Source: Raineyella sp. LH-20
Lineage (GTDB): Bacteria; Actinomycetota; Actinomycetes; Propionibacteriales; Propionibacteriaceae
Direction of reading: 5' to 3'
Assembly (NCBI RefSeq): GCF_033110965.1
Contig: NZ_CP137003.1
Span: 3,286,001 to 3,350,000, forward strand
DNA: 64,000 bases
The position numbers were made by a program, and so were the translations under genes. This document shows, piece by piece, positions 17,250-26,619 of this stretch (the stretch's first letter is position 1; each line of letters starts with the position of its first letter). Under the pieces are notes generated by a model. It searched no databases. It saw nothing but the letters and a program-made list of their open reading frames with translations, and was not told the origin of the DNA.

Positions 17250-18938
17250 GTGTCACCATCCGGTTTGAAGACCCCGCCCGCCCTCGCCCCCGGCACCCTC
17301 CGTGTCATCCCGTTGGGCGGTCTGGGCGACATCGGGCGGAACATGACGAGCTTCGAGATCGACGGACAGTTGCTGCTCGTCGACTGCGGGGTGCTCTTCC
17401 CGGAGGACGACCACCCTGGCGTCGACCTGCTGCTGCCGGCCTTCGAGATCATCCAGGACCGCCTCGACGACGTCGTCGGCCTGGTGCTCACCCACGGCCA
17501 CGAGGACCACATCGGCGCCGTCCCCTACCTGCTGCGCCAGCGCCCCGACCTGCCGCTCTACGGCAGCAAGCTCACCCTGGCCCTGGTCGAGGCGAAGCTG
17601 AAGGAGCACCGACTGGCCCGCGAGGCCGTGCTCAAGGTGGTCGGCGACGACACCCGGGTGCAGGTCGGCAACTTCGACCTCGAGTTCATGGCGGTCAACC
17701 ACTCGATCCCCGACGGTCTCGCCGTGGCGATCCGGACCGCGGGCGGCACCGTGCTGCACACCGGCGACTTCAAGATGGACCAGCTGCCCCTCGACGGGCG
17801 GATCACCGACCTGCGCCGCTTCGCGAAGCTCGGCGAGGAGGGCGTCGACCTGTTCATGGTCGACTCGACCAACGCCGAGACCCCGGGCTTCACCCCGCTG
17901 GAGAAGGACATCGCCCCGGCGATGGAGCGGGTCGTGGCCACCTCGGAGCAGATGATCATCGTCACCTGCTTCTCCTCCCACGTGCACCGCGTCCAGCAGG
18001 TCCTCGACGTCGCCCACCTGTACGAACGCAAGGTCGTCTTCGTCGGCCGCTCGATGGTGCGCAACATGACCGTCGCGGCCGATCTGGGCTACCTGACGGT
18101 GCCGAAGGACACCCTGGTCGACCTCAAGGACATCGACCGGGTGCCCCGCGAGGACCTGATCATCGTGTCGACCGGGTCGCAGGGCGAGCCGCTGTCGGCG
18201 CTGGCCCGGATCGCCAACCAGGAGCACCCGGTCATCCACCTGGACCGCGGCGACACCGTGCTGCTGGCCTCCTCGCTGATCCCCGGCAACGAGAACGCCG
18301 TGTTCCGGGTGATCAACGGGCTCGCCAAGCTCGGCGCCACCGTGGTGCACAAGGGCAACGCGATGGTGCACGTTTCCGGTCACGCGAGCTCCGGTGAACT
18401 GCTCTACTGCTACAACATCGTCCGCCCGGCCAATGCGATGCCGGTGCATGGCGAGCCCCGTCACCTGATCGCCAACGCCGATCTGGCGGTGGCCACCGGG
18501 GTGCCCCGCGACCGTGCCCTGGTCTGCCAGGACGGCTCCGTGGTGGACCTGCGCAACCACCGCGCCCGGATCGTCGGCCAGATCGACGCACCGTACATCT
18601 TCGTCGACGGCACGACGGTGGGTGACATCTCCGAGAGCCAGCTGACCGACCGCAAGATCCTCGGCGAGGAAGGCTTCATCTCCGTCATCGCGGTCGTCAA
18701 CACCCGCTCCAACCGGCTGATCTCGGGCCCGGACATCCACGCCCGCGGATTCGCCGAGGACGACGCGATCTTCGACGAAGTGCGCTCGGAGGTCGCCGAC
18801 GCGCTGCGGTCCGCACTGGAACAGGACGTCGACGACGTGCACCGACTCCAGCAGTCGGTGCGCCGGGTGGTCGGGCGCTGGGTGAACAAGACCTACCGTC
18901 GCCGCCCGATGATCCTCCCGGTGATCATCGAGGCCTGA
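17250..18938 (+). CDS. rnj: Ribonuclease J (beta-CASP metallo-beta-lactamase RNase)
   Basis: 562-residue 5'-3' exo/endoribonuclease for mRNA and rRNA maturation. The MBL motif THGHEDHIG is at about residues 80-88, HTGDFK at about 170, and the beta-CASP motifs (DSTNAE, CFSSHVHR, STGSQGEP, SGHAS, MPVHGEPRH) follow in order; ISGPDIHARGF marks the C-terminal region. I prefer GTG 17250 to GTG 17244 because it lies 6 nt after the -10 box. A hairpin terminates it against ribF. In many actinobacteria it follows dapA/dapB, so its position here is partly conserved. Confidence 0.96.
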   Translation: MSPSGLKTPPALAPGTLRVIPLGGLGDIGRNMTSFEIDGQLLLVDCGVLFPEDDHPGVDLLLPAFEIIQDRLDDVVGLVLTHGHEDHIGAVPYLLRQRPDLPLYGSKLTLALVEAKLKEHRLAREAVLKVVGDDTRVQVGNFDLEFMAVNHSIPDGLAVAIRTAGGTVLHTGDFKMDQLPLDGRITDLRRFAKLGEEGVDLFMVDSTNAETPGFTPLEKDIAPAMERVVATSEQMIIVTCFSSHVHRVQQVLDVAHLYERKVVFVGRSMVRNMTVAADLGYLTVPKDTLVDLKDIDRVPREDLIIVSTGSQGEPLSALARIANQEHPVIHLDRGDTVLLASSLIPGNENAVFRVINGLAKLGATVVHKGNAMVHVSGHASSGELLYCYNIVRPANAMPVHGEPRHLIANADLAVATGVPRDRALVCQDGSVVDLRNHRARIVGQIDAPYIFVDGTTVGDISESQLTDRKILGEEGFISVIAVVNTRSNRLISGPDIHARGFAEDDAIFDEVRSEVADALRSALEQDVDDVHRLQQSVRRVVGRWVNKTYRRRPMILPVIIEA

Positions 18939-18944
18939 CCCGTC

Positions 18945-18969
18945 CGTCGGGCCCCGTGGGGGCCCGACG
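18945..18969. terminator. Convergent terminator between RNase J and ribF
   Basis: CGTCGGGCCCC (18945-18955) pairs with GGGGCCCGACG (18959-18969) over a 3-nt loop: an 11-bp GC stem placed 7 nt after the RNase J stop and 4 nt beyond the ribF stop. Confidence 0.8.
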
Positions 18970-18972
18970 CGG

Positions 18973-19977
18973 TCAGGACCGTACGCCGAGGACCGTACGG
19001 ATCCGGTCGACGTCGTCGTTCATCTGCGCGATCAACGCCTCGATGCCGTCGAACTTGACCTGGCCGCGGATCCGCGAGACGAACTCGACCCGGATCCGCA
19101 CCCCGTAGAGCTCGAGATCGGTGCGGTCGAGGACGTACGACTCGACCCGCAGCTGGCGGCCGTCGAAGGTGGGGTTGCGGCCCACCGAGATCGCCGCCGG
19201 CAGGGCCGGCCGGTCGGGGCGGTCGATCCGGCTGAGCCAGCCGGCGTACACCCCGTCCGCCGGGGCCGCCCGCAGGTCCGACACGTCGAGGTTGGCGGTT
19301 GGGAAACCCAGCTCGCGCCCGCGCTGGTCGCCGCGCACCACCGTGCCGGCGAAACTGAACGGCCGTCCCAGCATGGCCTCGGCAGCCTCCAGATCACCCT
19401 CGGCGAGCGCCTCCCGGATCCGGGTGGACGAGGTCCGCTCGGCACCGTCGGTGGAGTGCACCGGGCTGGCCAGCGGGCTCGCGTGCAGCGGGTCCGTCGG
19501 CGCGGCATCGGCGTGCAGCGGGCTGGTGACCAAGTCGATCGCCGTCACCTCGAACCGGCCCCGGCCGAGTTCCCGCAAGGTGTCGACGTTGCCGGCGGCA
19601 CGGTGGCCGAACCGGAAGTTCTGCCCGACGACCACCCGGGCCGGGGAGAGCGGCAGCAGCACCGAGGAGACGAAGTCCTCCGGGCTCTGCTGGGAGAACG
19701 CCTTGGTGAACGCGACGACCTCGACCCGGTCGGCGCCGGCCGCACGGAGCAGCTCGACCCGCTCGTCGAGATCGCACAGCAGCTTCGGCTCGTGTCCGGG
19801 CCGCACGACGCTGAGCGGGTGCGGCCAGAAGGTCATTGCGATGACGGGAAGCCCGGGCTCCAGTCCTCTGGCGTGTGCGAGGACCGCTCGATGGCCCAGG
19901 TGGACACCGTCGAAGTTGCCGATGACGACTACGCTCTGGCTCACATTCCTCCTCGTCCACCAGCGGTCGGGATTCAC
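18973..19977 (-). CDS. ribF: Bifunctional riboflavin kinase / FAD synthetase
   Basis: 334-residue enzyme making FMN from riboflavin and FAD from FMN. The N-terminal nucleotidyltransferase half has GNFDGVHLGHRAVL and the FVSSVLLPLSPARVVVGQNF region; SSTRIREAL precedes the kinase half, with FAGTVVRGDQRGRELGFPTANL carrying the G(F)PTAN flavokinase motif. I choose GTG 19977 because TACGAT lies 7 nt upstream and length fits the family; GTG 19944 (323 residues) has a GGAGGA too close to it. It follows truB after 80 nt. A stretch with PLHAS-like repeats at residues about 150-170 looks inserted. Confidence 0.93.
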   Translation of the reverse strand: MNPDRWWTRRNVSQSVVVIGNFDGVHLGHRAVLAHARGLEPGLPVIAMTFWPHPLSVVRPGHEPKLLCDLDERVELLRAAGADRVEVVAFTKAFSQQSPEDFVSSVLLPLSPARVVVGQNFRFGHRAAGNVDTLRELGRGRFEVTAIDLVTSPLHADAAPTDPLHASPLASPVHSTDGAERTSSTRIREALAEGDLEAAEAMLGRPFSFAGTVVRGDQRGRELGFPTANLDVSDLRAAPADGVYAGWLSRIDRPDRPALPAAISVGRNPTFDGRQLRVESYVLDRTDLELYGVRIRVEFVSRIRGQVKFDGIEALIAQMNDDVDRIRTVLGVRS

Positions 19978-19984
19978 CTGCCTG

Positions 19985-19990
19985 ATCGTA
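19985..19990 (-). promoter_or_regulatory. -10 box of leaderless ribF promoter
   Basis: TACGAT on the minus strand is 7 nt before GTG 19977. It would let ribF be expressed apart from the upstream infB-rbfA-truB run. Confidence 0.5.
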
Positions 19991-20057
19991 GCCGCACCGC
20001 CGCTGACGACACGATCGGTGGCCGCGCCCGGAAGGCCGGCCGGAGATGGCCTCGCCA

Positions 20058-21017
20058 TCAGTGCGGAGCGAACACCGCCTCGGGACGCGCGTCCGGGCCG
20101 ACCTGACGATACAACGCCAGGAACGTCCCGTCGGGCCCGTAGAGCGCGGTGAGGCACGCCGGCAGGCTGAGACCGCGCAGAGCGCGTCCGTACCCCACCT
20201 CGTCGGCAGCCGCCTCGTCGAGGTCCAGTGACGGGAAGCAGGACCGCACCGCCTCGTCCATCGCCAGCACCGCCAGGGGGGATGCGTCGGCATCCTGAGC
20301 CGCGGCATCCTGAGCCGCGGCGTCCCGAGCCGCACGATCCCGCTCGGGCAGGCTCTGCGCCATGTCGAGGTCGAAACCGCCGACCCGGGTGCGGCGCAGC
20401 GCGGTGAGGTGTCCCCCGGTGCCGAGCGCCTCGCCCAGGTCGCGGGCGAGGGCCCGGACGTACGTTCCGGTGGAGCACTCCACGGTGACGTCGAGGTCGA
20501 CCACTGCCACGCCGTCGATCTGCCCGTCGCGGCGGGCCAGCAGGTCGAATCGCGACACGGTCACCGGGCGGGCGGCCAGTTCGACCTGTTCCCCGGCCCG
20601 GACCCGGGCGTAGGACCGCTGGCCGTCGACCTTGATCGCCGAGACCGCCGAGGGACGTTGGGCGATGTCGCCGGTGAGGGCGGCCATCGCCGTACGGATC
20701 GCGGTGTCGGTCGCCCCGACCGCCCCGGCGGAGGCGACGACCTCACCGTCCGCGTCGTCGGTGACGGTCGTCTGCCCGAGCCGGATCGTGGCGTCGTACG
20801 CCTTGTCGTGCAGCGCCAGGTGACCGAGCAGCCGGGTGGCCCGGCCGACCCCGAGGATGAGCACACCGGTGGCCATCGGATCGAGCGTGCCGGCGTGGCC
20901 GACCTTGCGGGTGCCGAGGAGCCGACGGACCCTGGCCACCACGTCGTGAGAGGTCAGGCCCGCCGGCTTATCGATGACGAGGAGCCCTGAGGGGCCCTGG
21001 TCGGTCGCAGCCGCCAC
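20058..21017 (-). CDS. truB: tRNA pseudouridine(55) synthase TruB
   Basis: 319-residue enzyme forming pseudouridine-55 in the T loop of tRNAs. The catalytic Asp is in GHAGTLDPMATGVL (about residues 40-53); KAYDATIRLG, RPSAVSAIKVDGQRSYARVR and CSTGTYVRALARDLG are typical TruB blocks, followed by a C-terminal PUA-like domain. The GTG start lies 4 nt after the rbfA stop. An Ala/Gln/Asp insertion of about 20 residues near the middle of the C-terminal half is encoded by a 15-bp tandem repeat (20289-20333). Confidence 0.95.
   Translation of the reverse strand: MAAATDQGPSGLLVIDKPAGLTSHDVVARVRRLLGTRKVGHAGTLDPMATGVLILGVGRATRLLGHLALHDKAYDATIRLGQTTVTDDADGEVVASAGAVGATDTAIRTAMAALTGDIAQRPSAVSAIKVDGQRSYARVRAGEQVELAARPVTVSRFDLLARRDGQIDGVAVVDLDVTVECSTGTYVRALARDLGEALGTGGHLTALRRTRVGGFDLDMAQSLPERDRAARDAAAQDAAAQDADASPLAVLAMDEAVRSCFPSLDLDEAAADEVGYGRALRGLSLPACLTALYGPDGTFLALYRQVGPDARPEAVFAPH
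20289..20333. repeat. 15-bp tandem repeat inside truB (3 copies)
   Basis: GGCATCCTGAGCCGC at 20289, 20304 and (with changes) 20319. On the coding strand each unit adds five residues of the type A-A-Q-D-A, so the array can expand without shifting frame. It lies in a linker just before the C-terminal domain. Confidence 0.85.
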
Positions 21018-21021
21018 GGAC

Positions 21022-21645
21022 TCAGTCGCGTTCGACGAGGTCAGACGGATCGACTGCGCCGGGGGCGTCGGCCTGGTCGTCCAGGTGCGCCGGATCGTCG
21101 TCGGCCTGGGCGAGGCCACCGACGGCGGCCTCGACGGCGGACGTGTCTGGTGCTCCGGCCGTGTCTGCGTCATCCGCGTCCGGGTCCACGTCCTCGTCGG
21201 TGTTCTCGTCCTCGGTGTCCTCGTCCTGTTCGTCCTTGCGACGGTACGGGTCCGCCTCGCCGGCGTACGACGCGGTCTCCCGCTGTTCGGCGATCGCGGC
21301 GTCACCGGCCTGGGCGCGGGCCAACAGGTCCTCGATGCTCGCCACGGACTCCGGCAGGGCGTCCAGCACGAAGGCGATCGACGGGGCATAGCGCAGCCCG
21401 AGCCGCTTGCCGACGGTCGACCGGATCAGACCGGTGGCCGACCGCAGTGCCGCGGCGCTGCCCGCCCGGGCCGCCTCGTCGCCGTAGACGGTGTAGAAGA
21501 CGGTCGCCTCACGGGTGTCGCCGGTGAGACGTACGTCGGTGATGGTGACGAAGCCGAGTCGCGGGTCCTTGATCCGCTTCTCGAGCATCTGGGCGACGAT
21601 CGATTTGATCTGGTCGGCCAGCTTCAGCACGCGCGGGTTCGGCAT
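21022..21645 (-). CDS. rbfA: 30S ribosome-binding factor A with long acidic tail
   Basis: 207 residues; RbfA assists 16S 5'-end maturation and cold adaptation. The KH-like domain is residues 1 to about 110: [38 protein letters not shown] and a hydrophobic core ending [17 protein letters not shown]. The rest (about 95 residues) is highly acidic, with runs such as [20 protein letters not shown], longer than in typical RbfA. The ATG is chosen by homology (MPNPRVLK) and AAAGGA upstream. It follows infB and overlaps nothing; truB starts 4 nt downstream. Confidence 0.94.
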   Translation of the reverse strand: MPNPRVLKLADQIKSIVAQMLEKRIKDPRLGFVTITDVRLTGDTREATVFYTVYGDEAARAGSAAALRSATGLIRSTVGKRLGLRYAPSIAFVLDALPESVASIEDLLARAQAGDAAIAEQRETASYAGEADPYRRKDEQDEDTEDENTDEDVDPDADDADTAGAPDTSAVEAAVGGLAQADDDPAHLDDQADAPGAVDPSDLVERD

Positions 21646-21733
21646 GCCGTGTCCTTTCGTTTCGATCGGAGCCGCTCCCCCGGGACCCGGAGATCCCGGA
21701 CTGACCCCGGCAGGGCCGTGGGCTGCCCGCGCC

Positions 21734-21764
21734 GTGGGGCCATAGGGAGACCCTATGACCCCAC
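21734..21764 (-). terminator. Strong hairpin between infB and rbfA
   Basis: GTGGGG-C-CATAGGG-AGA-CCCTATG-A-CCCCAC: a 13-bp helix with one mismatch and a 3-nt loop (21734-21764). A second short palindrome, CCAGGAC-T-GTCCTGG, lies at 21787-21801. Both lie between the infB stop and the rbfA start, so they probably terminate or attenuate infB transcription, or form a processing site, rather than let rbfA follow freely. Confidence 0.65.
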
Positions 21765-21818
21765 AGGCGGACATCGAGAGGAGCGGCCAGGACTGTCCTG
21801 GTCCTCAGCAGACCGAGA

Positions 21819-24785
21819 TCAGTCGCGCGGCTTCTCCCGCATCTCGTACGTCTCGATGATGTCGTCCACGCGGATGTCGGAGTACCCGGAGAGGGTCAGA
21901 CCACACTCGAAGCCCTCGCGGACCTCGGTCGCATCGTCCTTCTCCCGACGCAGGGTGTTGATCTCCGTGTCCGCCACCACGACGCCGTCCCGCAGCACCC
22001 GCGCCTTGGCGTGGCGCCGCATGATGCCGTCCTGGACCATGACACCGGCGATGACACCGACCTTGGAGGACTTGAAGATCTGACGGATCTCCGCCTGACC
22101 GAGCACGACCTCCTCGAAGATCGGCTTGAGCATGCCCTTGAGCGCGGCCTCCACCTCGTCGATCGCCTGGTAGATGATCGAGTAGTAGCGGATGTCGACG
22201 TTCTCCTGGTCGGCGAGCTGAGTCGCCTTCCCCTGGGCACGCACGTTGTAGCCGATGATGACCGCGCCGGAGGCCGACGCCAGGCTGACGTTGGTCTCGG
22301 TGATGGCACCCACACCGCGGTCGATGATCCGCACCGAGATGTCCTCGCCGACGTCGATCTTTAGCAGCGCGTCCTCCAGTGCTTCGACCGAACCGGCCGA
22401 GTCGCCCTTGAGGATGAGGGCCAGCTCCTGCGTCTCGCCCTTCTCCATCTGCTCGAAGATCTGGTCCAGCGTCTTGCGCCGGGCACCCATCGCCTGCTGC
22501 GCCGCACGCTTGCGCGCCTCGCGCTGTTCGGCGATCTGGCGGGCCATCCGGTCGTCCTCGACGCACAGGAAGGTGTCCCCCGCGCCGGGTACCGAGGTCA
22601 GACCCAGCACCTGCACCGGCATCGACGGCAGCGCCTCCTCGACCGAGTCGCCGTTGCTGTCGATCATGGCGCGGACACGGCCGTGGGCCGCCCCACACAC
22701 CACCGAGTCGCCGACGTGCAGCGTGCCGCGCTGGATCAGCACCGAGATGACCGGGCCGCGGCCCTTGTCGAGGTGCGCCTCGATGGAGACACCCTGCGCC
22801 GGCATGTCCGGGTTGGCCCGCAGGTCCAGGGAGGCGTCCGCCGTCAGCACGATCGCCTCGAGCAGGTCGTCCAGACCGGCGCCGGTCACCGCGGACACGT
22901 CGACGAACATGGTGTCGCCGCCGTACTCCTCGGGAACCAGACCGTACTCGGCCATCTGGCCGCGGACCTTCTGCGGATCCGCCGCCGGCTTGTCGATCTT
23001 GTTCACCGCGACCACGACAGGCACATCGGCGGCCAGCGCGTGGTTCAGCGCCTCGATCGTCTGCGGCATCACGCCGTCATCGGCGGCCACGACCAGCACC
23101 GCGATGTCGGTCGACTTGGCACCACGGGCACGCATGGCGGTGAACGCCTCGTGACCAGGGGTGTCGATGAAGGTGATCCGACGCTCGGTCTCGTCGACCT
23201 CGGTGGCCACCTGGTAGGCACCGATGCTCTGGGTGATGCCACCGGCCTCCTTGGCCACCACGTTCGAGTGGCGGTAGGCGTCCAGCAGCTTCGTCTTGCC
23301 ATGGTCGACGTGACCCATGACGGTGACGACCGGCGGGCGGGCCTCGAGGTCCTCCTCACCGCCCTCGTCCTCACCGAACTCGATGTCGAAGGACTCCAGC
23401 AGTTCGCGGTCCTCGTCCTCAGGCGAGACGACCTGGATGGTGTAGTCCAACTCGGCACCGAGCAGCTGCAGCGTGTCATCGGCCACCGACTGGGTCGCGG
23501 TCACCATCTCGCCCAGCGAGAACAGCACCTGCACCAGGGCCGCCGGATCCACACCGATCTTCTCGGCGAGGTCGGACAACGACGCGCCACGACGCAGCCG
23601 TACGGTCGCGCCCTCACCCTTGCGGATGCGCACGCCACCGATCGTCGGTGCTTCCATCTCGTCGAACTCTTGACGACGCTGCTTCTTCGACTTGCGTCCA
23701 CGACGCGACGGGCCACCCGGACGCCCGAAGGCACCCTGCGTGCCGCCACGACCGCGGCCACCGCCACGACCCTGCGGGCCACCGGTGCTCGGGCCCGTGC
23801 TGGGACCGCCGCCGAAACCGCCGCCGGGACGACCGGGACCGCCGGCACGACCACGACCCGGGCCGCCGGTGCGACCACCACGACCCTGCTGGCCGGCCGG
23901 AGCCAGCTGCGAGGAGTGGTGCTTGGGCATCATCGCCGGGTTGGGACGCGGCATGCCCGCCGGAGACGGACCACCGGGACGGGCGCCCGCCGGACGCGGA
24001 CCACCGGGGTGCTGACCGGGACCCGGACGGCCACCGGCCTCCGGACGGCCACCCTCGGGGCGCGGACGCCGCTGCTGGGTGCCCATGCCCTGGGCCGAGG
24101 CGAACGGGTTGTTGCCCGGACGCGGACCACGGCGCGGACCGGGGGTCGGGGCGCCACCGGGCCCGGGCTTCGGGGCCCCGGGACGGGGACCCGGACGGGC
24201 GCCGGGCTTCGGCGCACCGGGACCACCCGGACGGGCGGAGGTGCTGCCCGGACGCGGAGCGGCACCGGGACGCGGGCCGGGCGCGGCGGGACGCGGAGAG
24301 GACGCGGGACCTGCGGCAGGACGCGGGGCACTCGGACGGGGCGCCGGACGCCCGGCGGACTCGCCACCGGCGTGCGGGCGCGGGCCCGGGCGGGCGCCGC
24401 CCTGCGGGTGGGCTACGGGGGCCTCGGGGCGAGCAGGGCGCTGCGCCGGGGGCTCGTGGGGCACCGGACGCTCCGTGTGCTCCGGTGCGGCAGCATGGGC
24501 TGCCGGGCGGGGGGCCGCAGGACGCGGCGCGGTCGACCCGGACGCCGCAGGACGCGGCGCAGCCGGGCCCGGCGCCGCAGGACGCGGCGCGGGCCGGGGG
24601 GTCGGCTTGGGTGCGGGGGCCGCAGACGAACCGCCCATCTTCTCCTTCAGTCGTCGGACCACGGGCGCCTCGATGGTCGACGACGCCGACCGAACGAACT
24701 CACCCATGTCGTTCAGGGTCTTCAGGACTTCCTTGCTCTCGACTCCGAGCTCCTTGGCGAGCTCGTAGACACGGACCTTTGCCAC
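21819..24785 (-). CDS. infB: Translation initiation factor IF-2
   Basis: 988-residue GTPase that places initiator tRNA on the 30S subunit. Residues 1-50 ([20 protein letters not shown]) form the first IF2_N subdomain. About residues 60-370 are a disordered A/P/G/R-rich linker full of GPRPG-type repeats. A second IF2_N segment follows, then the G domain with GHVDHGKT (about 490-497), DTPGHEAF and NKID, and the C-terminal C1/C2 domains ending MREKPRD. GTG start with GAGGAGA 5-7 nt upstream. The linker is longer than in E. coli IF-2, as usual in actinobacteria. Confidence 0.97.
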   Translation of the reverse strand: MAKVRVYELAKELGVESKEVLKTLNDMGEFVRSASSTIEAPVVRRLKEKMGGSSAAPAPKPTPRPAPRPAAPGPAAPRPAASGSTAPRPAAPRPAAHAAAPEHTERPVPHEPPAQRPARPEAPVAHPQGGARPGPRPHAGGESAGRPAPRPSAPRPAAGPASSPRPAAPGPRPGAAPRPGSTSARPGGPGAPKPGARPGPRPGAPKPGPGGAPTPGPRRGPRPGNNPFASAQGMGTQQRRPRPEGGRPEAGGRPGPGQHPGGPRPAGARPGGPSPAGMPRPNPAMMPKHHSSQLAPAGQQGRGGRTGGPGRGRAGGPGRPGGGFGGGPSTGPSTGGPQGRGGGRGRGGTQGAFGRPGGPSRRGRKSKKQRRQEFDEMEAPTIGGVRIRKGEGATVRLRRGASLSDLAEKIGVDPAALVQVLFSLGEMVTATQSVADDTLQLLGAELDYTIQVVSPEDEDRELLESFDIEFGEDEGGEEDLEARPPVVTVMGHVDHGKTKLLDAYRHSNVVAKEAGGITQSIGAYQVATEVDETERRITFIDTPGHEAFTAMRARGAKSTDIAVLVVAADDGVMPQTIEALNHALAADVPVVVAVNKIDKPAADPQKVRGQMAEYGLVPEEYGGDTMFVDVSAVTGAGLDDLLEAIVLTADASLDLRANPDMPAQGVSIEAHLDKGRGPVISVLIQRGTLHVGDSVVCGAAHGRVRAMIDSNGDSVEEALPSMPVQVLGLTSVPGAGDTFLCVEDDRMARQIAEQREARKRAAQQAMGARRKTLDQIFEQMEKGETQELALILKGDSAGSVEALEDALLKIDVGEDISVRIIDRGVGAITETNVSLASASGAVIIGYNVRAQGKATQLADQENVDIRYYSIIYQAIDEVEAALKGMLKPIFEEVVLGQAEIRQIFKSSKVGVIAGVMVQDGIMRRHAKARVLRDGVVVADTEINTLRREKDDATEVREGFECGLTLSGYSDIRVDDIIETYEMREKPRD

Positions 24786-24798
24786 TACTCTCCTCTGC

Positions 24799-24873
24799 GG
24801 TCCGGTCAGTCGAGCCGGACCAGCTAGTTGACGTGCTTGCTCATTGATGAGTACTCATCGAGTGGTCATGAGC
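24799..24873 (-). promoter_or_regulatory. infB leader with palindromes
   Basis: Next to the infB ribosome binding site, GGTCCGG (24799-24805) pairs with CCGGACC (24815-24821). Further upstream is a perfect 14-bp palindrome GATGAGTACTCATC (24846-24859), itself nested between GCTCAT (24839-24844) and ATGAGC (24868-24873). The block is clearly AT-richer than its surroundings. It may be an operator, promoter or RNA switch-like leader; nothing identifies a ligand. Confidence 0.5.
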
Positions 24874-24922
24874 GTTTGCCCACTTTCTGGTTCCGCCCGG
24901 CCGGGCGGCCGGGTGTCGTCAC

Positions 24923-25231
24923 TCACTCAGATCCGGGTGGCGCGTGTCGACCCTCGGATGCGAGGGTGGCCAGTAGGCCGGCCACCTGTTCGCCATCGAC
25001 GTGGGTGATACGCAGGGCTCGACCCACGGCGCGGCGCCGCATCGCCAGGTCACAACAGTGGGGGTCGGGGTGCACCCAGGCGCCTCGACCCGGAGCAGTC
25101 CCGTCGGGGTCGAGGGCAACACAGGAAGCCGTACGATCCCAGACGAGGCGCACCAGTCCGGACTTGGCGGACCGCCCACGACATCCGACACACGTACGTT
25201 CGGGCACATGTGACGACGGAGGACGGACCAC
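24923..25231 (-). CDS. ylxR: YlxR (DUF448) family RNA-binding protein
   Basis: 102-residue protein of the YlxR family usually encoded between nusA and infB. The conserved core RTCVGCRGRSAKSGLVRLV is followed by DPDGTAPGRGAWVHPDPHCCDLAMRRRAVGRAL (read in parts: PGRGAWVHPD is the classic YlxR block). Start GTG 25231 lies 6 nt after TAAACT; an internal GTG (about 25207) would give a shorter form closer to some homologues. The role is probably RNA binding or gene regulation, not firmly known. Confidence 0.88.
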   Translation of the reverse strand: MVRPPSSHVPERTCVGCRGRSAKSGLVRLVWDRTASCVALDPDGTAPGRGAWVHPDPHCCDLAMRRRAVGRALRITHVDGEQVAGLLATLASEGRHAPPGSE

Positions 25232-25237
25232 CGTCAG

Positions 25238-25243
25238 AGTTTA
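25238..25243 (-). promoter_or_regulatory. -10 box of leaderless ylxR promoter
   Basis: TAAACT on the minus strand lies 6 nt before GTG 25231. Together with the terminator after nusA it suggests that ylxR-infB form a separate transcription unit. Confidence 0.55.
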
Positions 25244-25496
25244 GCGGACAATCTCCGCACGGACGAATCCCCGGCCCGGATCGTGCGATCATCGGCCCGC
25301 GCACCCCACCACACGTGCGATCCTCCCGCCCCCGCGCCCCGCCCCCGCGCCCCACCACACAAAGGGACGTGACCCCGGCAACGGGGGTGATGCCCGGCGC
25401 GACAGGTCTGCCGACGCCACTGAAAGACGTTTCCCAGCGGTTTCACAGCCTGGCCCCAGCGGTCGCCCAGTCCCGGTTGACAGGCTTCGAAGCGTT

Positions 25497-25539
25497 GAAG
25501 GGCGCCCACGGTTACCCCCCCGAACCGTGGGCGCCCTTC
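25497..25539 (-). terminator. Strong terminator after nusA
   Basis: A perfect 17-bp stem: 25497-25513 (GAAGGGCGCCCACGGTT) pairs with 25523-25539, with a 9-nt C-rich loop. It lies about 100 nt past the nusA stop. It is one of the most stable simple hairpins in the window. Confidence 0.85.
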
Positions 25540-25639
25540 ACGCGTGTCCGGAGCCGATTGCCGCGCCCCCTGGACAGCGACATCGGCCCCGCCCCCCCGG
25601 GCGGGCCGAAGGGACGGGGCCGGGACACACCGTCGGCCG

Positions 25640-26617
25640 TCAGTGGCCGGCGGCCTCGTTGTCCGGATGGATGTCGATCCGCCAGCCGGTGAGCCGGGCG
25701 GCCAGTCGGGCGTTCTGGCCCTCACGGCCGATCGCCAGCGACAGCTGGTAGTCGGGCACGACCACCCGCGCGGCCCGGGCCGCCGGATCGACCACGGTGA
25801 CCGAGGCGACCTTGGCCGGCGACAGGGCGTTGCCGACGAAGACGGCCGGGTCGTCCGACCAGTCGATGATGTCGATCTTCTCCTCGTTCAGCTCGTGCAT
25901 CACCGCACGCACCCGCTGGCCCATCGGACCGATGCAGGCGCCCTTGGCGGAGACGTCCGGCCGGTGGGAGCGGACGGCGATCTTCGTACGGTGCCCCGCC
26001 TCACGGGCCAGCGCCTTGATCTCGACGACACCCTGTTCGATCTCCGGGACCTCCCGCTCGAACAGCTTCTGCACCAGCTGCGGGTGGGTCCGCGACACCA
26101 CGACCTGCGGGCCGTGGGCTTCCTTGCGCACCGCGACGACGTACACCCGCAGCCGGGTGCCGTGCCGGTAGTCCTCCCCCGAGACCTGCTCGGCCGGCGG
26201 CATGATCGCCTCGATGTCACCGAGGTCGACCCGGACCACCCGGTTGTCGCGGTCCTGCTGGACGGTGCCCATCACGACGTCGCCCTCGATGGCGGAGAAC
26301 GTGCCGTACTTCTTCTCGTCCTCGGCGTCGCGGATCCGCTGGAAGATCACCTGGCGGGCGGTCGCGGCGGCGATCCGGCCGAACCCGGCGGGCGTGTCGT
26401 CGTACTCACCGACGACGGTGCCCTCCTCGTCCTTCTCGGGGGCGATGACGGCCACCTTGCCGGACTTGCGGTCGAGGAGGACGCGGGCACCGGGCACCGG
26501 GTTGTCCGTCTTGTGGTAGGCGGTGAGCAGCGCCTCCTCCAGGGCGGAGACCAGCACCTCCAGCGGGATCTCCTTGTCGTGCTCGATCGCCCGCAGCGCA
26601 GCCATGTCGATGTCCAT
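25640..26617 (-). CDS. nusA: Transcription termination/antitermination factor NusA
   Basis: 325-residue RNA-polymerase-binding protein. An N-terminal domain ([20 protein letters not shown]) is followed by an S1 domain (about 130-200) and two KH domains, with [18 protein letters not shown] and [19 protein letters not shown] as the GxxG-containing loops. It lacks the acidic C-terminal repeats of E. coli NusA, which is normal for actinobacteria. ATG start 2 nt after the rimP stop, with AGGAGGA upstream. Confidence 0.97.
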   Translation of the reverse strand: MDIDMAALRAIEHDKEIPLEVLVSALEEALLTAYHKTDNPVPGARVLLDRKSGKVAVIAPEKDEEGTVVGEYDDTPAGFGRIAAATARQVIFQRIRDAEDEKKYGTFSAIEGDVVMGTVQQDRDNRVVRVDLGDIEAIMPPAEQVSGEDYRHGTRLRVYVVAVRKEAHGPQVVVSRTHPQLVQKLFEREVPEIEQGVVEIKALAREAGHRTKIAVRSHRPDVSAKGACIGPMGQRVRAVMHELNEEKIDIIDWSDDPAVFVGNALSPAKVASVTVVDPAARAARVVVPDYQLSLAIGREGQNARLAARLTGWRIDIHPDNEAAGH

Positions 26618-26619
26618 GA

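Larger units (their letters stand above)
25232..25639. other. Gap between nusA and ylxR
   Basis: This 408-bp stretch holds the ylxR -10 box at its left end, a C-rich stretch (25310-25370) without clear structure, and the strong nusA terminator at 25497-25539. I see no gene in it. In many actinobacteria nusA and ylxR are almost contiguous. Confidence 0.7.
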
